From: Halorussus marinus
GTDB lineage: Archaea; Halobacteriota; Halobacteria; Halobacteriales; Haladaptataceae
Reading direction: 5' to 3'
Length of the DNA: 64,000 bases
Assembly (NCBI RefSeq): GCF_004765795.1
Contig: NZ_SBIV01000001.1
Location: forward strand, 1 to 64,000
The notes beneath the pieces are model-generated. The model saw only the letters and a list, made by a program, of their open reading frames with translations. It did not search any database and had not been told where the DNA came from. Position 1 is the first letter of the stretch. Every line of letters starts with the position of its first letter. The position numbers were made by a program, and so were the translations under genes. Below are positions 46,784 through 55,997 of the stretch, piece after piece.

Positions 46784-48565
46784 ATGGGAACCGACGAGCC
46801 GACGGCGGACGCGGGTCGGGTCGCCGACGACCGCCTGTCGGGGCTCTTTCGCGACGCCCGGACGCGGACGGCGGCCGCGATTCTCGCGGTGGTGGTGCTG
46901 GCGCTCTCGATCAGGCTGTTCGGGCTCGGAGCGCGGGTGTTCCACTGGGACGAGGGGCGGGTCGGCTACTGGATCCTGCGGTACGCCGAGACCGGCGTCT
47001 GGGAGTACCGCGCGGTCATCCACGGCCCCTTCTTCTACCACGTCAACAAGTACCTCTTCGGGCTGTTCGGCGCGAGCGACTTTCTGGCGCGAGTCCCGGT
47101 CGCGGTCGTCTCGGGGCTCCTCCCGGCGTCGGCGTGGCTGTTCCGCGAGCGACTGAACCGCGTCGAGGTGGTCGCGCTCGGAGTGCTGTTCGCGCTCGAT
47201 CCGATCGTGCTCTACTACTCGCGGTTCATGCGCAACGACGTGTTGCTGGCGGCGTTCATGCTCCACGCGCTGGCGTTCTACGTCCGACTGTTCGACACCC
47301 GACGGCCGCGATACCTCTATCTCGGGACGCTGTTGGTCGCGCTGGCGTTCACCACCAAAGAGAACGTGCTGGTGTACGCGGTGACGTGGCTCGGCGCGGC
47401 GGCGCTGTTGGTCGATCACCGGCTGGTCCTCGCGGCGGACGCCGACGACCGAAAGGAGTACGTCGTGTCGTCGCTCCGGTCGCTCCGATCGGGCGGCTGG
47501 CTCGTCCACGCCGGCCTCGCGATCGGCCTCTTTTTCGCGGTCGTGATCTTCTTTTACGCGCCGCGGGCGCGCACAACCCCGGACCCCGGCCTCTGGAAAG
47601 CGTTCGCGAATCCCGGCATGTTCCCGGCGGTGATCGAGGAGGCGACCGTCGGCTCGTGGGAGAAGTTCCTCGGCAAGTGGGGCGAGGGCAACCAGACGGC
47701 GTACCTCGACACCTTCGAGGCGCTCGGGCGGGTCCTCTGGGAAGGCGGGGCGCTCACGCTCGCGCTCGCGGCCGCCGGCTTCCTGTTCGATCGGTACCGG
47801 CGCGACCGACCCCGCGACCTCGTCGCGTTCACGTTCTACTGGGGGGCCGTGACGGTGGTCGGCTACCCCGTCATCGTGGAGAACCCGTTCCCGTGGGAGG
47901 TCGTCCACGCCGTCGTGCCGCTGGCGGTCCCCGCCGCGGTCGCGCTTGGCGCGCTGGTGACGCTGGCGGCGAACGCGAGTGCGGACGGCGACGGACTCAG
48001 CGCCGCCCTCGCGGTCTTGCTGGTCCTCGTCGTCGTGGGCCAGACCGCGACAACGGCGGTCGCCGCGTCGTTCGTCCACCCGCAGGACCGGTATCTGGAC
48101 GACGCCGAGACGCCCAACCGACTCGTCCAGTACGGTCAGCCCGCGGAGGGACTCCGACCCACCCTGGAGACGATAGAACGCGTGATCGCCGCGAACGACG
48201 GCACCGACGTGCTCTGGTACGGGTCGGACTTCTACGTGGCCGACGAGTCCGAAAACGACGACTGGGCCGCGGGCGGCGGGTGGTACGACCGGTTGCCGAT
48301 CCCGTGGTACACCGAACTCTACGGCGCAGACGTCGACAGCACCGTCGAGCGCGAGGCGGTGGGCGCGGACCCGCCGCCGATCGTGATCGCGCGCGCCGCC
48401 GATCGGGAACAAGTCGGCGAGGCGCTCGACGGCTATCGCGCGTTCGAACACGAACTGACGATCTACGGGAGCGAGACCGTCTTCTTCGTCGATGCGTCGT
48501 CGCTCGACGACGGAGCGTCGGCGGCCGGCTCGCGCGGTAGCCCCGACACGGACGCGCGGATGTAA
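46784..48565 (+). CDS. Agl23-type (TIGR03663) membrane glycosyltransferase-like protein
   Basis: A 593-residue protein with about ten to twelve membrane segments in the first two thirds and a soluble C-terminal domain. The first loop has RVFHWDEGRVGYWILRYAETGVWEYRAVIHGPFFYHVNKY, with an acidic DE motif as in GT-C glycosyltransferases, and the later RFMRNDVLLAAFML and FTTKENVLVYAV are typical of the TIGR03663 family, known as flippase-activity-associated Agl23. The family is linked to N-glycan lipid handling in haloarchaea. A palindrome GTTCCCGGGAAC (46771-46782) ends 1 bp before the ATG. The C-terminal tail is acidic and Ser/Gly-rich. Confidence 0.85.
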   Translation: MGTDEPTADAGRVADDRLSGLFRDARTRTAAAILAVVVLALSIRLFGLGARVFHWDEGRVGYWILRYAETGVWEYRAVIHGPFFYHVNKYLFGLFGASDFLARVPVAVVSGLLPASAWLFRERLNRVEVVALGVLFALDPIVLYYSRFMRNDVLLAAFMLHALAFYVRLFDTRRPRYLYLGTLLVALAFTTKENVLVYAVTWLGAAALLVDHRLVLAADADDRKEYVVSSLRSLRSGGWLVHAGLAIGLFFAVVIFFYAPRARTTPDPGLWKAFANPGMFPAVIEEATVGSWEKFLGKWGEGNQTAYLDTFEALGRVLWEGGALTLALAAAGFLFDRYRRDRPRDLVAFTFYWGAVTVVGYPVIVENPFPWEVVHAVVPLAVPAAVALGALVTLAANASADGDGLSAALAVLLVLVVVGQTATTAVAASFVHPQDRYLDDAETPNRLVQYGQPAEGLRPTLETIERVIAANDGTDVLWYGSDFYVADESENDDWAAGGGWYDRLPIPWYTELYGADVDSTVEREAVGADPPPIVIARAADREQVGEALDGYRAFEHELTIYGSETVFFVDASSLDDGASAAGSRGSPDTDARM

Positions 48566-48599
48566 CCACGTTCGTGTATATCGAGCACCGCGGTTGGGA

Positions 48600-48608
48600 A
48601 ATTTTATG
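48600..48608 (+). promoter_or_regulatory. TATA box of purKE
   Basis: AATTTTATG is centred about 31 bp upstream of the purK ATG (48635), consistent with a leaderless or nearly leaderless purKE mRNA. Confidence 0.5.
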
Positions 48609-48634
48609 CAGGTGCGCCCATAACCTCGGCGTAG

Positions 48635-49786
48635 ATGAACGACACGGAGACGCTCGGCGTCGTCGGGGGCGGTCAGCTCGGGCGGATGCTCGCGGAGGCG
48701 GCCGCGCCGCTCGGCATCGAGGTGGTCGTCCTCGACCCGACGCCGGACTGCCCGGCATCGCCGGTCGCCCGCGATCAGATCGTCGGCGACTTCGACGACG
48801 AGGACGGCGTCCGCGAACTCGCCTCGCGGGCGGACTACCTCACGTTCGAGATCGAACTGGCGGATCCCGACCTGCTCGAAGCCGCCGCCTCGGAGTTCGA
48901 CGTGCCGGTCCATCCGGACCCGGCGACGCTCCGGACGATTCAGGACAAACTGGTCCAGAAAGAGCGCCTGCGCGAGGCCGGGGTTCCGGTCCCGGAGTTC
49001 CGGCGCGTCGACGACCGGGCGGACCTCGAAGCCGCGGCCGCGGAGTTCGGCTACCCCCTGATGCTCAAGGCCCGCGAGGGCGGCTACGACGGCCGGGGCA
49101 ACGTCCCGGTCGAGAGCGAGGCCGACCTCGACGCGCTCGACGAACTGGCCGGACCGGCGATGGCCGAGCGGTTCGTCGACTTCGAGCGAGAGGTCTCGGT
49201 CATCGGGGTCAAAGGCGAGACGGCGACCGCGACGTTCCCGCTCGGCGAGAACTTCCACCGCGAGGAGATCCTGCGCGAGACCGTCGTGCCCGCCCGGACC
49301 GACCCGGCAGTGGCCGACCGCGCCCGCGAAGTGGCCGACGACGTGCTCGACCTGCTCTCGGGCCGGGGCGCCTACGGGATCGAACTCTTCGAGACCGCCG
49401 ACGGCGAGATCCTGCTCAACGAGATCGCGCCCCGCCCGCACAACTCCGGCCACTACACGATCGAAGGCGCGCTCTGTTCGCAGTTCGAGCAACACGCCCG
49501 CGCGGTCACGGGTCGGCCGCTCGGCTCGACCGAACTCCGGAGTCCGATCGCGATGGCGAACCTGCTCGGCGACGGCGACGAGCGCCGGCCCGCCGAGCCC
49601 GCGGGCGAGGAGGCGGCGTTGGCCCACCCCGACGCGAGCCTCCACTGGTACGGCAAGCGCGAGGTGTACCCGCTCCGGAAGATGGGCCATCTCACCGTCG
49701 CGGGCGACGGCGACAGCGACGAGACCGACTTCGACCGCCTGCTCGATGACGCCCGGGAACTGCGGGCGGAGGTGACCTTCGAATGA
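48635..49786 (+). CDS. purK: 5-(carboxyamino)imidazole ribonucleotide synthase
   Basis: A 383-residue ATP-grasp enzyme that carboxylates AIR to N5-CAIR using ATP and bicarbonate in purine synthesis. It starts with the nucleotide-binding VVGGGQLGRMLAEAA, has the central ATP-grasp GYPLMLKAREGGYDGRGNVPV, and ends its active site with LLNEIAPRPHNSGHYTIEGA followed by SQFEQHARAV. Length is normal. It overlaps purE by 4 bp; the pair hand N5-CAIR to each other. Confidence 0.95.
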   Translation: MNDTETLGVVGGGQLGRMLAEAAAPLGIEVVVLDPTPDCPASPVARDQIVGDFDDEDGVRELASRADYLTFEIELADPDLLEAAASEFDVPVHPDPATLRTIQDKLVQKERLREAGVPVPEFRRVDDRADLEAAAAEFGYPLMLKAREGGYDGRGNVPVESEADLDALDELAGPAMAERFVDFEREVSVIGVKGETATATFPLGENFHREEILRETVVPARTDPAVADRAREVADDVLDLLSGRGAYGIELFETADGEILLNEIAPRPHNSGHYTIEGALCSQFEQHARAVTGRPLGSTELRSPIAMANLLGDGDERRPAEPAGEEAALAHPDASLHWYGKREVYPLRKMGHLTVAGDGDSDETDFDRLLDDARELRAEVTFE

Positions 49787-50400
49787 CCGAGTTACAGGCA
49801 CTCATCGACGATCTCCGAGCCGAGGCACAGCGCGACCGCGACCCCGAGGACACTCCCGAAGTCGGCATCGTCATGGGGAGCGACTCGGACCTCGACATGA
49901 TGGCGGGCGCCTACGAGGCGCTCGAAGAACTCGGGTTCGCGGAGCTGACCGACTACGACGACCCGCCCGAGGCGCGGTTCACGTTCGAGAGCTACGTGGT
50001 GTCGGCCCACCGCACGCCCGGTCTGATGTACGCCTACGCTGAGACCGCGGAGGCCCGCGGCCTCGACGTGATCATCGCCGGCGCGGGCGGGAAGTCTGCG
50101 GACCTGCCGAACATGACCGCGTCGCTGGCCTACCCCCTGCCGGTGGTCGGCGTCCCGGTCCAGGAGAAGTCGGTGCCCTCGGTCATCGGGATGCCGACCG
50201 GCGCGCCCATCGTGGCGGTCGACGCGGGCAAGTCGTTCAACGCCGGGCTGTCGGCGGTCCAAATCCTCGCGCGCGAGCACGACCGGCTCCGGGACGCGCT
50301 CGTCGACTACCACGACGACCTGCAGGCCGGCGTCGCGGACGTCTCCCGGCGGCTCCACGAGCGGGGCATCGATCGGTTCCGCGACGGCGCCAGCGAGTAG
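49783..50400 (+). CDS. purE: N5-CAIR mutase (class I PurE)
   Basis: A 205-residue PurE converting N5-CAIR to CAIR. Diagnostic segments: GIVMGSDSDLDMMAGAYEAL, SAHRTPGLMYAYAETA, IIAGAGGKSADLPNMTASLAYPLPVVGVPV. Residues 1-25 form an N-terminal charged extension not found in short bacterial PurE, and a loop TDYDDPPEARFTFESYV lengthens the region between the first strand-helix and the SAHRTP motif. It ends a two-gene operon with purK. 249 bp of promoter DNA for the nuo operon follow. Confidence 0.94.
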   Translation: MTELQALIDDLRAEAQRDRDPEDTPEVGIVMGSDSDLDMMAGAYEALEELGFAELTDYDDPPEARFTFESYVVSAHRTPGLMYAYAETAEARGLDVIIAGAGGKSADLPNMTASLAYPLPVVGVPVQEKSVPSVIGMPTGAPIVAVDAGKSFNAGLSAVQILAREHDRLRDALVDYHDDLQAGVADVSRRLHERGIDRFRDGASE

Positions 50401-50600
50401 CGCGGCCGATTCGACACGTTTCTGCGAATAAGTCCGACTTACCGGCCCGCACGCCCGCGCCCGGAGGGGGTTCCGCGGCGATCGGTGCGTGCGACTCCGT
50501 CACTATTCACCGAACCGAAACGTCCCGTTTCCCGACAGCAACCGTCAGAGCGATTACGCGTGCTTGAGCCGCCGAAACACGCGAGAACAACAAGAATCAA

Positions 50601-50640
50601 CGTTTATAGGGGTGCGCTCGTAACTCCCGGATGGTAGGAG
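50601..50640 (+). promoter_or_regulatory. nuo operon promoter and ribosome-binding site
   Basis: CGTTTATAGG at 50601-50610 is a TATA box; transcription would start near 50632. GGTAGGAG at 50633-50640 is a Shine-Dalgarno sequence 9 nt before the nuoA ATG at 50650. The nuo mRNA therefore seems to have a short leader, unlike the leaderless genes elsewhere in the window. Upstream (50401-50600) no gene is seen. Confidence 0.6.
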
Positions 50641-50649
50641 AATATCGGC

Positions 50650-51060
50650 ATGAATCCATGGATAGCTATTGGCGCGTTGGCGCTGGTGGGGCTGTTGATA
50701 CCGCTCGGGATGATGTCGGTGTCCAGCCTGCTCCGGCCCACCGTGCCCGAGAAAGGCAAAACCACCGTGTACGAGAGCGGTGAGATCCCGACGGGTGGCA
50801 CGCGCGTCCGCTTTAACATTCAGTACTACATGGTCGCGCTGCTGTTCCTCGTCTTCGACATCGAGACCCTCCTCATCTTCCCTTGGACGGTCATCTACCG
50901 AGAGGCGGTCTCGATGGACGGCGTCGGGCTCTCAGGTGCGCTGTACCCGATGCTCGCGTTCGTCGGCATCCTCGTCGTCGGCCTCGCGTGGGCGTGGCGG
51001 CAGGGCGCCATCGAATGGGTCCGCAACCCCACCGACTCACAACGGAGCGTGGAGAGATAA
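50650..51060 (+). CDS. nuoA: NADH-quinone oxidoreductase subunit A
   Basis: A 136-residue membrane subunit of complex I with three helices (WIAIGALALVGLLIPLGMMSV, YYMVALLFLVFDIETLLIFPW, LYPMLAFVGILVVGLAWAW). The loop SLLRPTVPEKGKTTVYESGEIPTG and the FDIETLLIFPW segment are family signatures; the acidic pair in the second helix lies near the quinone chamber. First gene of the operon, with its stop sharing a base with the nuoB start. Confidence 0.93.
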   Translation: MNPWIAIGALALVGLLIPLGMMSVSSLLRPTVPEKGKTTVYESGEIPTGGTRVRFNIQYYMVALLFLVFDIETLLIFPWTVIYREAVSMDGVGLSGALYPMLAFVGILVVGLAWAWRQGAIEWVRNPTDSQRSVER

Positions 51061-51764
51061 TGAGCAACGAACCACGGGACGCAATCAGCGGTAGCACAGA
51101 CCCACAAACGAAGACCCGCGAGGCCCGAATCGGTCCGGACCTCGACAACCGGTTCAACTCGAAGCTCCGGGAGGCGTTCGGCTCCTCGCCGTTCATCCTC
51201 ACGAAGTTCGACAAGTTCATGAACTGGGTTCGGGGGTCGTCGATGTTCATGCTGCAGTTCGGGATCGCCTGCTGCAGCATCGAGATGATGCACACCTACG
51301 CGGTCAAACACGACCTCGACCGTTTCGGGTCGGGCGTGCCGCGGGCCTCGCCCCGGCAGGCAGACGTGATGATCGTGCCCGGCACGATCGTCTCGAAGTT
51401 CGCGCCGCGGATGAAGCGCGTCTACGACCAGATGCCCGAGCCCAAGTTCGTCGTGAACATGGGTTCGTGTGCCATCTCCGGCGGGCCGTTCCAGGAGGGG
51501 TACAACGTCATCAAGGGCGCCGAGGAGGTCATCCCGGTGGACATCCACGTCCCCGGCTGTCCGCCTCGCCCCGAGGCGCTCGTCTACGGCGTCGTCAAGC
51601 TACAAGAGCGGATCGCCAACGGCGAGAGCAGTCCGGTGACGGTAAAGCCCTACGAGCTCGAGCAGTTCGGCGACCTCGAACAGGACGAGCTCGTCGACAA
51701 GCTCGCGGCGGAGATCGACGAAGAGGACCTCGTGATGCGGTACAACTGGGCTGATTCGCCATGA
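51060..51764 (+). CDS. nuoB: NADH-quinone oxidoreductase subunit B
   Basis: A 234-residue hydrophilic subunit carrying cluster N2, which passes electrons to quinone. Cysteine ligands are seen in [19 protein letters not shown] and [11 protein letters not shown]. Typical [27 protein letters not shown] follows the first pair. The N-terminal 50 residues are polar and longer than in bacteria. The start is ATG at 51060 (TAATG overlap with nuoA); longer upstream frames are out of family. Overlaps nuoCD by 4 bp. Confidence 0.95.
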   Translation: MSNEPRDAISGSTDPQTKTREARIGPDLDNRFNSKLREAFGSSPFILTKFDKFMNWVRGSSMFMLQFGIACCSIEMMHTYAVKHDLDRFGSGVPRASPRQADVMIVPGTIVSKFAPRMKRVYDQMPEPKFVVNMGSCAISGGPFQEGYNVIKGAEEVIPVDIHVPGCPPRPEALVYGVVKLQERIANGESSPVTVKPYELEQFGDLEQDELVDKLAAEIDEEDLVMRYNWADSP

Positions 51765-53425
51765 GTCTCCAAGAACGCCAGCCCGTCGGCGTGACCGAAG
51801 ACGGGCTCGATTACGACGCGCTCGCCGACCTGCTCGGCGATCGAGTCATCGGCCGAGAGCACCACCTCAACGCCGAGGGGTTCGTCGTCCGGCCGACGGA
51901 CGTCGAGGAGACGCTCGAACTCCTCCGCGACGAGGCGGGGTTCGACCACCTCTCGTGTCTCACGGCCCAGGAGTACGAGGACCGCTACGAGAGCATCTAT
52001 CACCTCACGAAGTACGACGACCGGACCCAGGAGCTCAGCGTCGTCGTTCCGGCCGATCCGGAGGACCCGGTGAGCGAGTCGGCCGCCGGCGTCTACGAGA
52101 CGGCCAACTGGCACGAGCGTGAGGCCTACGACCTCGTCGGCGTCGATTACGACGACCACCCGGACCTCCGTCGGATCCTGCTCCCCGAGACGTGGCAGGG
52201 CCACCCCCTGGCGAACGACTACCACCAGGACCGGCCCCAGCTCGTCCCGTTCCAAGAGCACAAGAACCCCCTCGAGGACGACCACCACGACGCCGAGTCG
52301 GACACGATGTTCCTCAACATCGGTCCCCACCACCCGGCGACTCACGGCGTGCTCCACCTCAAGACCACCCTCGACGGCGAGCAGGTGGCCGACGTCGACC
52401 CCGACATCGGCTACCTCCACCGGTGTGAGGAGCAGATGGCCCAACAGGGCACCTACCGCCACCAGATCATGCCCTACCCCGACCGGTGGGACTACGCGTC
52501 GGCCGGCCTGCTCAACGAGTGGGCGTACGCGCGCGTGGCGGAGGACCTCAACGACATCGAGGTGCCCGAGTACGCCCAAGTCATCCGGACGATGGGCGCC
52601 GAGCTCTGCCGGATCGCGGCCCACATGCTGGCGGTCGGGACGTTCGCGCTCGACATCTACGGCGACTTCACCGCCATCTTCATGTACGCGATGCGCGACC
52701 GCGAGAAGGTCCAGAACATCCTCGAAGACCTCACGGGCCAGCGGATGATGTTCAACTACTTCCGGCTCGGCGGGGTCGTCTGGGACCTCCCGGAGCCCCG
52801 CGAGGAGTTCTTCGAGCAGACTCGGGACTTCCTCGACGACCTGCCCGAGACCCTCGAGGAGTACCACGACCTCATCACGAACAACGAGATCTTCCAGAAG
52901 CGAGTCATCGACACGGGCGTACTCGACCCCGAGGACGCCAAGTCCTACGGCTGTACCGGGCCGGTCGCCCGGGCGTCGGGCATCGACTACGACCTCCGCC
53001 GGGACGACCCCTACGGCTACTACGACGAGCTCGACTGGGACGTCATCACCGAGAACGGCGGGGACAACTACTCGCGGTTCCTCGTCCGGATGCAGGAGGT
53101 CGAACAGTCCGCCCGGATCATCGAGCAGTGTGTCGACCTGCTCGAAGACTGGCCGGAAGACGAGCGGACGATCCAGTCGAACGTCCCCCGGACGCTGAAA
53201 CCAGAGCCCGACACGGAGACCTACCGGGCGGTCGAGGGCGCGAAGGGCGAACTCGGCATCTACGTCCGGTCGGACGGCACCGACAAGCCCGGCCGGTTCA
53301 AGATCCGGAGCCCGTGTTTCTCGAACCTCTCGGCGCTCGAATCGATGTCGGAGGGCGAGTACGTCCCCGACCTCGTGGCGACGCTGGGTAGCCTCGACGT
53401 GATCCTCGGGGAGGTGGACCGCTGA
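51761..53425 (+). CDS. nuoCD: NADH-quinone oxidoreductase fused subunits C and D
   Basis: A 554-residue fusion. Residues about 1-165 are the 30-kDa (NuoC) domain, with HEREAYDLVGVDYDDHPDLRRILLPETWQGHPL. Residues about 185-554 are the 49-kDa (NuoD) domain with NIGPHHPATHGVLHLKTTLDGE, DIGYLHRCEEQMAQ and RMGAELCRIA-like wording, ending PCFSNLSALESMSEGEYVPDLVATLGSLDVILGEVDR. NuoD forms the quinone pocket with NuoB. The fusion is usual in haloarchaea. Stop and nuoH start overlap by one base. Confidence 0.95.
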   Translation: MSLQERQPVGVTEDGLDYDALADLLGDRVIGREHHLNAEGFVVRPTDVEETLELLRDEAGFDHLSCLTAQEYEDRYESIYHLTKYDDRTQELSVVVPADPEDPVSESAAGVYETANWHEREAYDLVGVDYDDHPDLRRILLPETWQGHPLANDYHQDRPQLVPFQEHKNPLEDDHHDAESDTMFLNIGPHHPATHGVLHLKTTLDGEQVADVDPDIGYLHRCEEQMAQQGTYRHQIMPYPDRWDYASAGLLNEWAYARVAEDLNDIEVPEYAQVIRTMGAELCRIAAHMLAVGTFALDIYGDFTAIFMYAMRDREKVQNILEDLTGQRMMFNYFRLGGVVWDLPEPREEFFEQTRDFLDDLPETLEEYHDLITNNEIFQKRVIDTGVLDPEDAKSYGCTGPVARASGIDYDLRRDDPYGYYDELDWDVITENGGDNYSRFLVRMQEVEQSARIIEQCVDLLEDWPEDERTIQSNVPRTLKPEPDTETYRAVEGAKGELGIYVRSDGTDKPGRFKIRSPCFSNLSALESMSEGEYVPDLVATLGSLDVILGEVDR

Positions 53426-54507
53426 TGTTCGCGCCGTTGCAGGCCGAGCCCACCCTGCTCCCGGAGACGATCGGGCGATTCCTCTTCGGCTCCGAGATGG
53501 CGATCTGGCAGGAGATGATCGCCGCGTTCCTCGCGGCGTTCGTCGTCGCGAACGTCATGCTGGCGCAGGCCGGCGTGGCGGGTCCGTGGGCCAAGCGGAA
53601 GATCACCGCGGCGTTCACCGACCGGATCGCGGTCAACCGCCACGGCCCCGCGGGGCTGCTCATCATCCCCGCCGCCGCCGTCCAGCTGATGGCCAAAGAG
53701 CTCATCATCCCCGACGGCGTCGATCGGCCGGCCTACGACCTCGCTCCCATTCTGCTCGCGTTCTCGGCGCTCATCGGTTTCGCGGTGATCCCGATGGGTT
53801 CGATCTTCGGCATCAACCTCCAGATCGCCGACCCCGAGAGCGGAGTCGCGTACGTCTTCGCGGCCGCGTCGATCGCGACGCTCGCGCTCACGATGGCGGG
53901 CTACGCGTCGAACAACAAGTACTCGCTGATGGGCGGACTCCGCGCGATCGCCCAGAACATCGCCTACGAGATCCCGCTCATCGTCACGGGCGCGTCGGTC
54001 ATCATCTTCACCGGTACGCTCCAGACCAGCGAGATCGTCGCCCAGCAGGCCGAGCCGCTGGTGACGATCGCGGGCGTCTCGATCCCGTCGTGGTTCGCGT
54101 TCGTCAACCCGTTCGCGTTCGTGCTGTTCATGGTGGCGAACCTCGCGGAGGTCGGCCGGAACCCGTTCGACATCCCCGAGGCCCCGACCGAGATCGTCGC
54201 GGGGTACATGACCGAGTACTCCAGCATCTACTTCGTCCTGTTCTACATGGGCGAGTTCATCCACATCTTCCTCGGCGGCGCCATCGTCACGACGCTGTTC
54301 CTCGGCGGTCCGTCGGGTCCGGTGTTGCCCGGGTTCGTCTGGTTCGTGATCAAGATCTGGGCGATCTTCCTGTTCACCCAGTGGGCGCGGTCGGCCGTGC
54401 CGCGCGTCCGCATCGACCAGTTGATCGAGATCGGCTGGAAGGGCATGCTCGTCCTTTCGTTCGCCAATCTCATCCTCACGGCCGTCATCGTCGGGGTGAT
54501 GCTCTAA
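53425..54507 (+). CDS. nuoH: NADH-quinone oxidoreductase subunit H
   Basis: A 360-residue membrane subunit with eight to nine helices. Quinone-site signatures are GSIFGINLQIADPESGVAYVFAAAS, the segment MGGLRAIAQNIAYEIPLIVTG (family RAxAQxIAYE), and ANLAEVGRNPFDIPEAPTEIVAGYMTEYS (the E-x-x-R-x-P-F-D-x-P-E motif). It links the quinone pocket to the proton channels. Shares one base with nuoI start. Confidence 0.95.
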   Translation: MFAPLQAEPTLLPETIGRFLFGSEMAIWQEMIAAFLAAFVVANVMLAQAGVAGPWAKRKITAAFTDRIAVNRHGPAGLLIIPAAAVQLMAKELIIPDGVDRPAYDLAPILLAFSALIGFAVIPMGSIFGINLQIADPESGVAYVFAAASIATLALTMAGYASNNKYSLMGGLRAIAQNIAYEIPLIVTGASVIIFTGTLQTSEIVAQQAEPLVTIAGVSIPSWFAFVNPFAFVLFMVANLAEVGRNPFDIPEAPTEIVAGYMTEYSSIYFVLFYMGEFIHIFLGGAIVTTLFLGGPSGPVLPGFVWFVIKIWAIFLFTQWARSAVPRVRIDQLIEIGWKGMLVLSFANLILTAVIVGVML

Positions 54508-54968
54508 TGATCGGAGTCCTCAAATCAATGGCGACGACGCTGAAGCACGCACTGGACGGGTCCACGTTCACGGTCGAGTATCCGGACGTGGCGCCCGAAG
54601 TAAGTCCGCGGTTCCGCGGGGTCCACAAGTTCAGCCAGGAGCGGTGTATCTGGTGTCGCCAGTGCGAGAACGTCTGTCCGAACGACACGATCCAGATCGT
54701 GCAGGACGACCAGCGCAACGGCGAGCAGTACAACCTCCACATCGGACAGTGTATCTACTGTCGGCTGTGCGAGGAGGTCTGTCCGGTGGACGCCATCCTG
54801 CTCACCCAGAACTTCGAGTTCACGGGCGACACCAAAGACGATCTGGTGTACAACAAAGAGCAGTTGAAAAACGTCCCGTGGTACAAGGACATCGACCCGC
54901 TCGAATCCCGCGAGCCCGATCGGGGCGCGTGGATCGGCGAGGGCGAAGGAGAGTTGGACTACCAGTGA
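54507..54968 (+). CDS. nuoI: NADH-quinone oxidoreductase subunit I
   Basis: A 153-residue ferredoxin-like subunit with two [4Fe-4S] motifs, CIWCRQCENVCP and CIYCRLCEEVCP (clusters N6a and N6b). The start is ATG at 54507, giving MIGVLKSMATTLKHALDGS and the normal length; a further ATG at codon 8 is possible. The C-terminus DLVYNKEQLKNVPWYKDIDPLESREPDRGAWIGEGEGELDYQ is acidic. In the absence of nuoE/F/G it would be the electron entry side of the complex. Confidence 0.94.
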   Translation: MIGVLKSMATTLKHALDGSTFTVEYPDVAPEVSPRFRGVHKFSQERCIWCRQCENVCPNDTIQIVQDDQRNGEQYNLHIGQCIYCRLCEEVCPVDAILLTQNFEFTGDTKDDLVYNKEQLKNVPWYKDIDPLESREPDRGAWIGEGEGELDYQ

Positions 54969-55026
54969 CGAGACGCCCATCTCGAAACGTTAAAAGGGCG
55001 ATTCCGAGAATTTCAAGGTGACTCAA

Positions 55027-55293
55027 ATGGTGTACGAAATGCTCGCGTTCGGACTGTTCGCGCTCGTGACGGTAGCGAGCAGTCTGGGCGTCGTCCTGGT
55101 GCGGGACGTGTGGCACTCGGCGTTACTGCTGGGTGTCGCGCTCCTCTCCGTCGCCGTCCACTACGTGATGCTGGAGGCGGAGTTCCTCGCGGCGATGCAG
55201 GTCCTCGTCTACGTCGGCGGGGTCCTCATCCTCATCACGTTCGCGGTGATGCTGACGCGCCAGGCAACGACCGAGGAGGTGGCAGAGGTATGA
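55027..55293 (+). CDS. nuoJ1: NADH-quinone oxidoreductase subunit J, N-terminal half
   Basis: An 88-residue protein matching the first half of NuoJ: helices LAFGLFALVTVASSLGVVLV, ALLLGVALLSVAVHYVML and VLVYVGGVLILITFAVML, including the family's conserved EAEFLAAMQVLVYVGGVLILITFAVML. ATG at 55027 is chosen because GGTGA lies 7 nt upstream; GTG at 55018 in frame is an alternative. It ends where the second half starts (4-bp overlap), so nuoJ is split into two genes here. The gap after nuoI is 58 bp, the largest in the operon. Confidence 0.88.
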   Translation: MVYEMLAFGLFALVTVASSLGVVLVRDVWHSALLLGVALLSVAVHYVMLEAEFLAAMQVLVYVGGVLILITFAVMLTRQATTEEVAEV

Positions 55294-55691
55294 CAAACAA
55301 CACTGACGACCGAAGCAGTTTGGTACCGGGGCTGGCGGCCGTCGCGCTGTTCGGCGTGCTCGCCGTCGTGTTCGTCCGGGCGTCGTTCGGCGACGCCGCG
55401 GGCTTCACGGGCGGAGAGGGCGTGGTCGCGAGCATCGGCTACGCGCTGTTGAACATCCAGCACCCCGACGCGATCCCCAGCGAGGGCTTTCTGGTCGCGT
55501 TGCTCCTGATCGCGGTAGTGCTCGACGCCGCGCTCGACGGCGCGGTGCTGCTCGCGCGCCGCGACGAGAACGGCGAGATCACGACCGCCCTGCGGTCGAA
55601 CGCGGCCGACGACGAGGCGACCAGCGAACCCGTCGCCGCCGCTGACGGCGGCGTCGTCGCGTCCGACGACTCCGAGGAGGTGACCGGCTGA
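55290..55691 (+). CDS. nuoJ2: NADH-quinone oxidoreductase subunit J, C-terminal half
   Basis: A 133-residue protein with helices LVPGLAAVALFGVLAVVFVRASF and PSEGFLVALLLIAVVLDAALDGAVLLARRD, which correspond to the last part of NuoJ (including the LLIAVVLDAALDGAVLLARR stretch typical before nuoK). The last 50 residues are a polar, acidic tail (NAADDEATSEPVAAADGG...). Overlaps nuoJ1 and nuoK starts by 4 and 1 bp. Split NuoJ is known in haloarchaea. Confidence 0.85.
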   Translation: MTNNTDDRSSLVPGLAAVALFGVLAVVFVRASFGDAAGFTGGEGVVASIGYALLNIQHPDAIPSEGFLVALLLIAVVLDAALDGAVLLARRDENGEITTALRSNAADDEATSEPVAAADGGVVASDDSEEVTG

Positions 55692-55993
55692 TGGTGCCTG
55701 TCCAGTACTACCTCCTGGTGTCGGCCGCCGTGTTCTGTATCGGCGTGTTCGGCATCCTGACCCGCCGGAACGCCCTGGTGTTCCTGATGAGCGTCGAGCT
55801 GATGCTCAACGCGGCGAACATCAACCTCGTGGCGTTCTCGCGGTTCCACGGGAACCTGACGGGACAGATGTTCAGCCTGTTCACGCTCGCGGTCGCGGCG
55901 GCGGAGGTGGCCATCGGCATCGGCATCATCCTCGTGCTGTACCGCAACTTCGCGGACGTGGACGTGACCAACGCGACGACTATGAGGTGGTGA
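55691..55993 (+). CDS. nuoK: NADH-quinone oxidoreductase subunit K
   Basis: A 100-residue MrpC-like subunit with three helices. The second begins NALVFLMSVELMLNAANINLVAF, carrying the conserved glutamate of the E-channel, and the third AVAAAEVAIGIGIILVLYRNF the second conserved glutamate. Length is normal. The start overlaps the nuoJ2 stop by one base; nuoL follows after 4 bp. Confidence 0.94.
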   Translation: MVPVQYYLLVSAAVFCIGVFGILTRRNALVFLMSVELMLNAANINLVAFSRFHGNLTGQMFSLFTLAVAAAEVAIGIGIILVLYRNFADVDVTNATTMRW

Positions 55994-55997
55994 AACG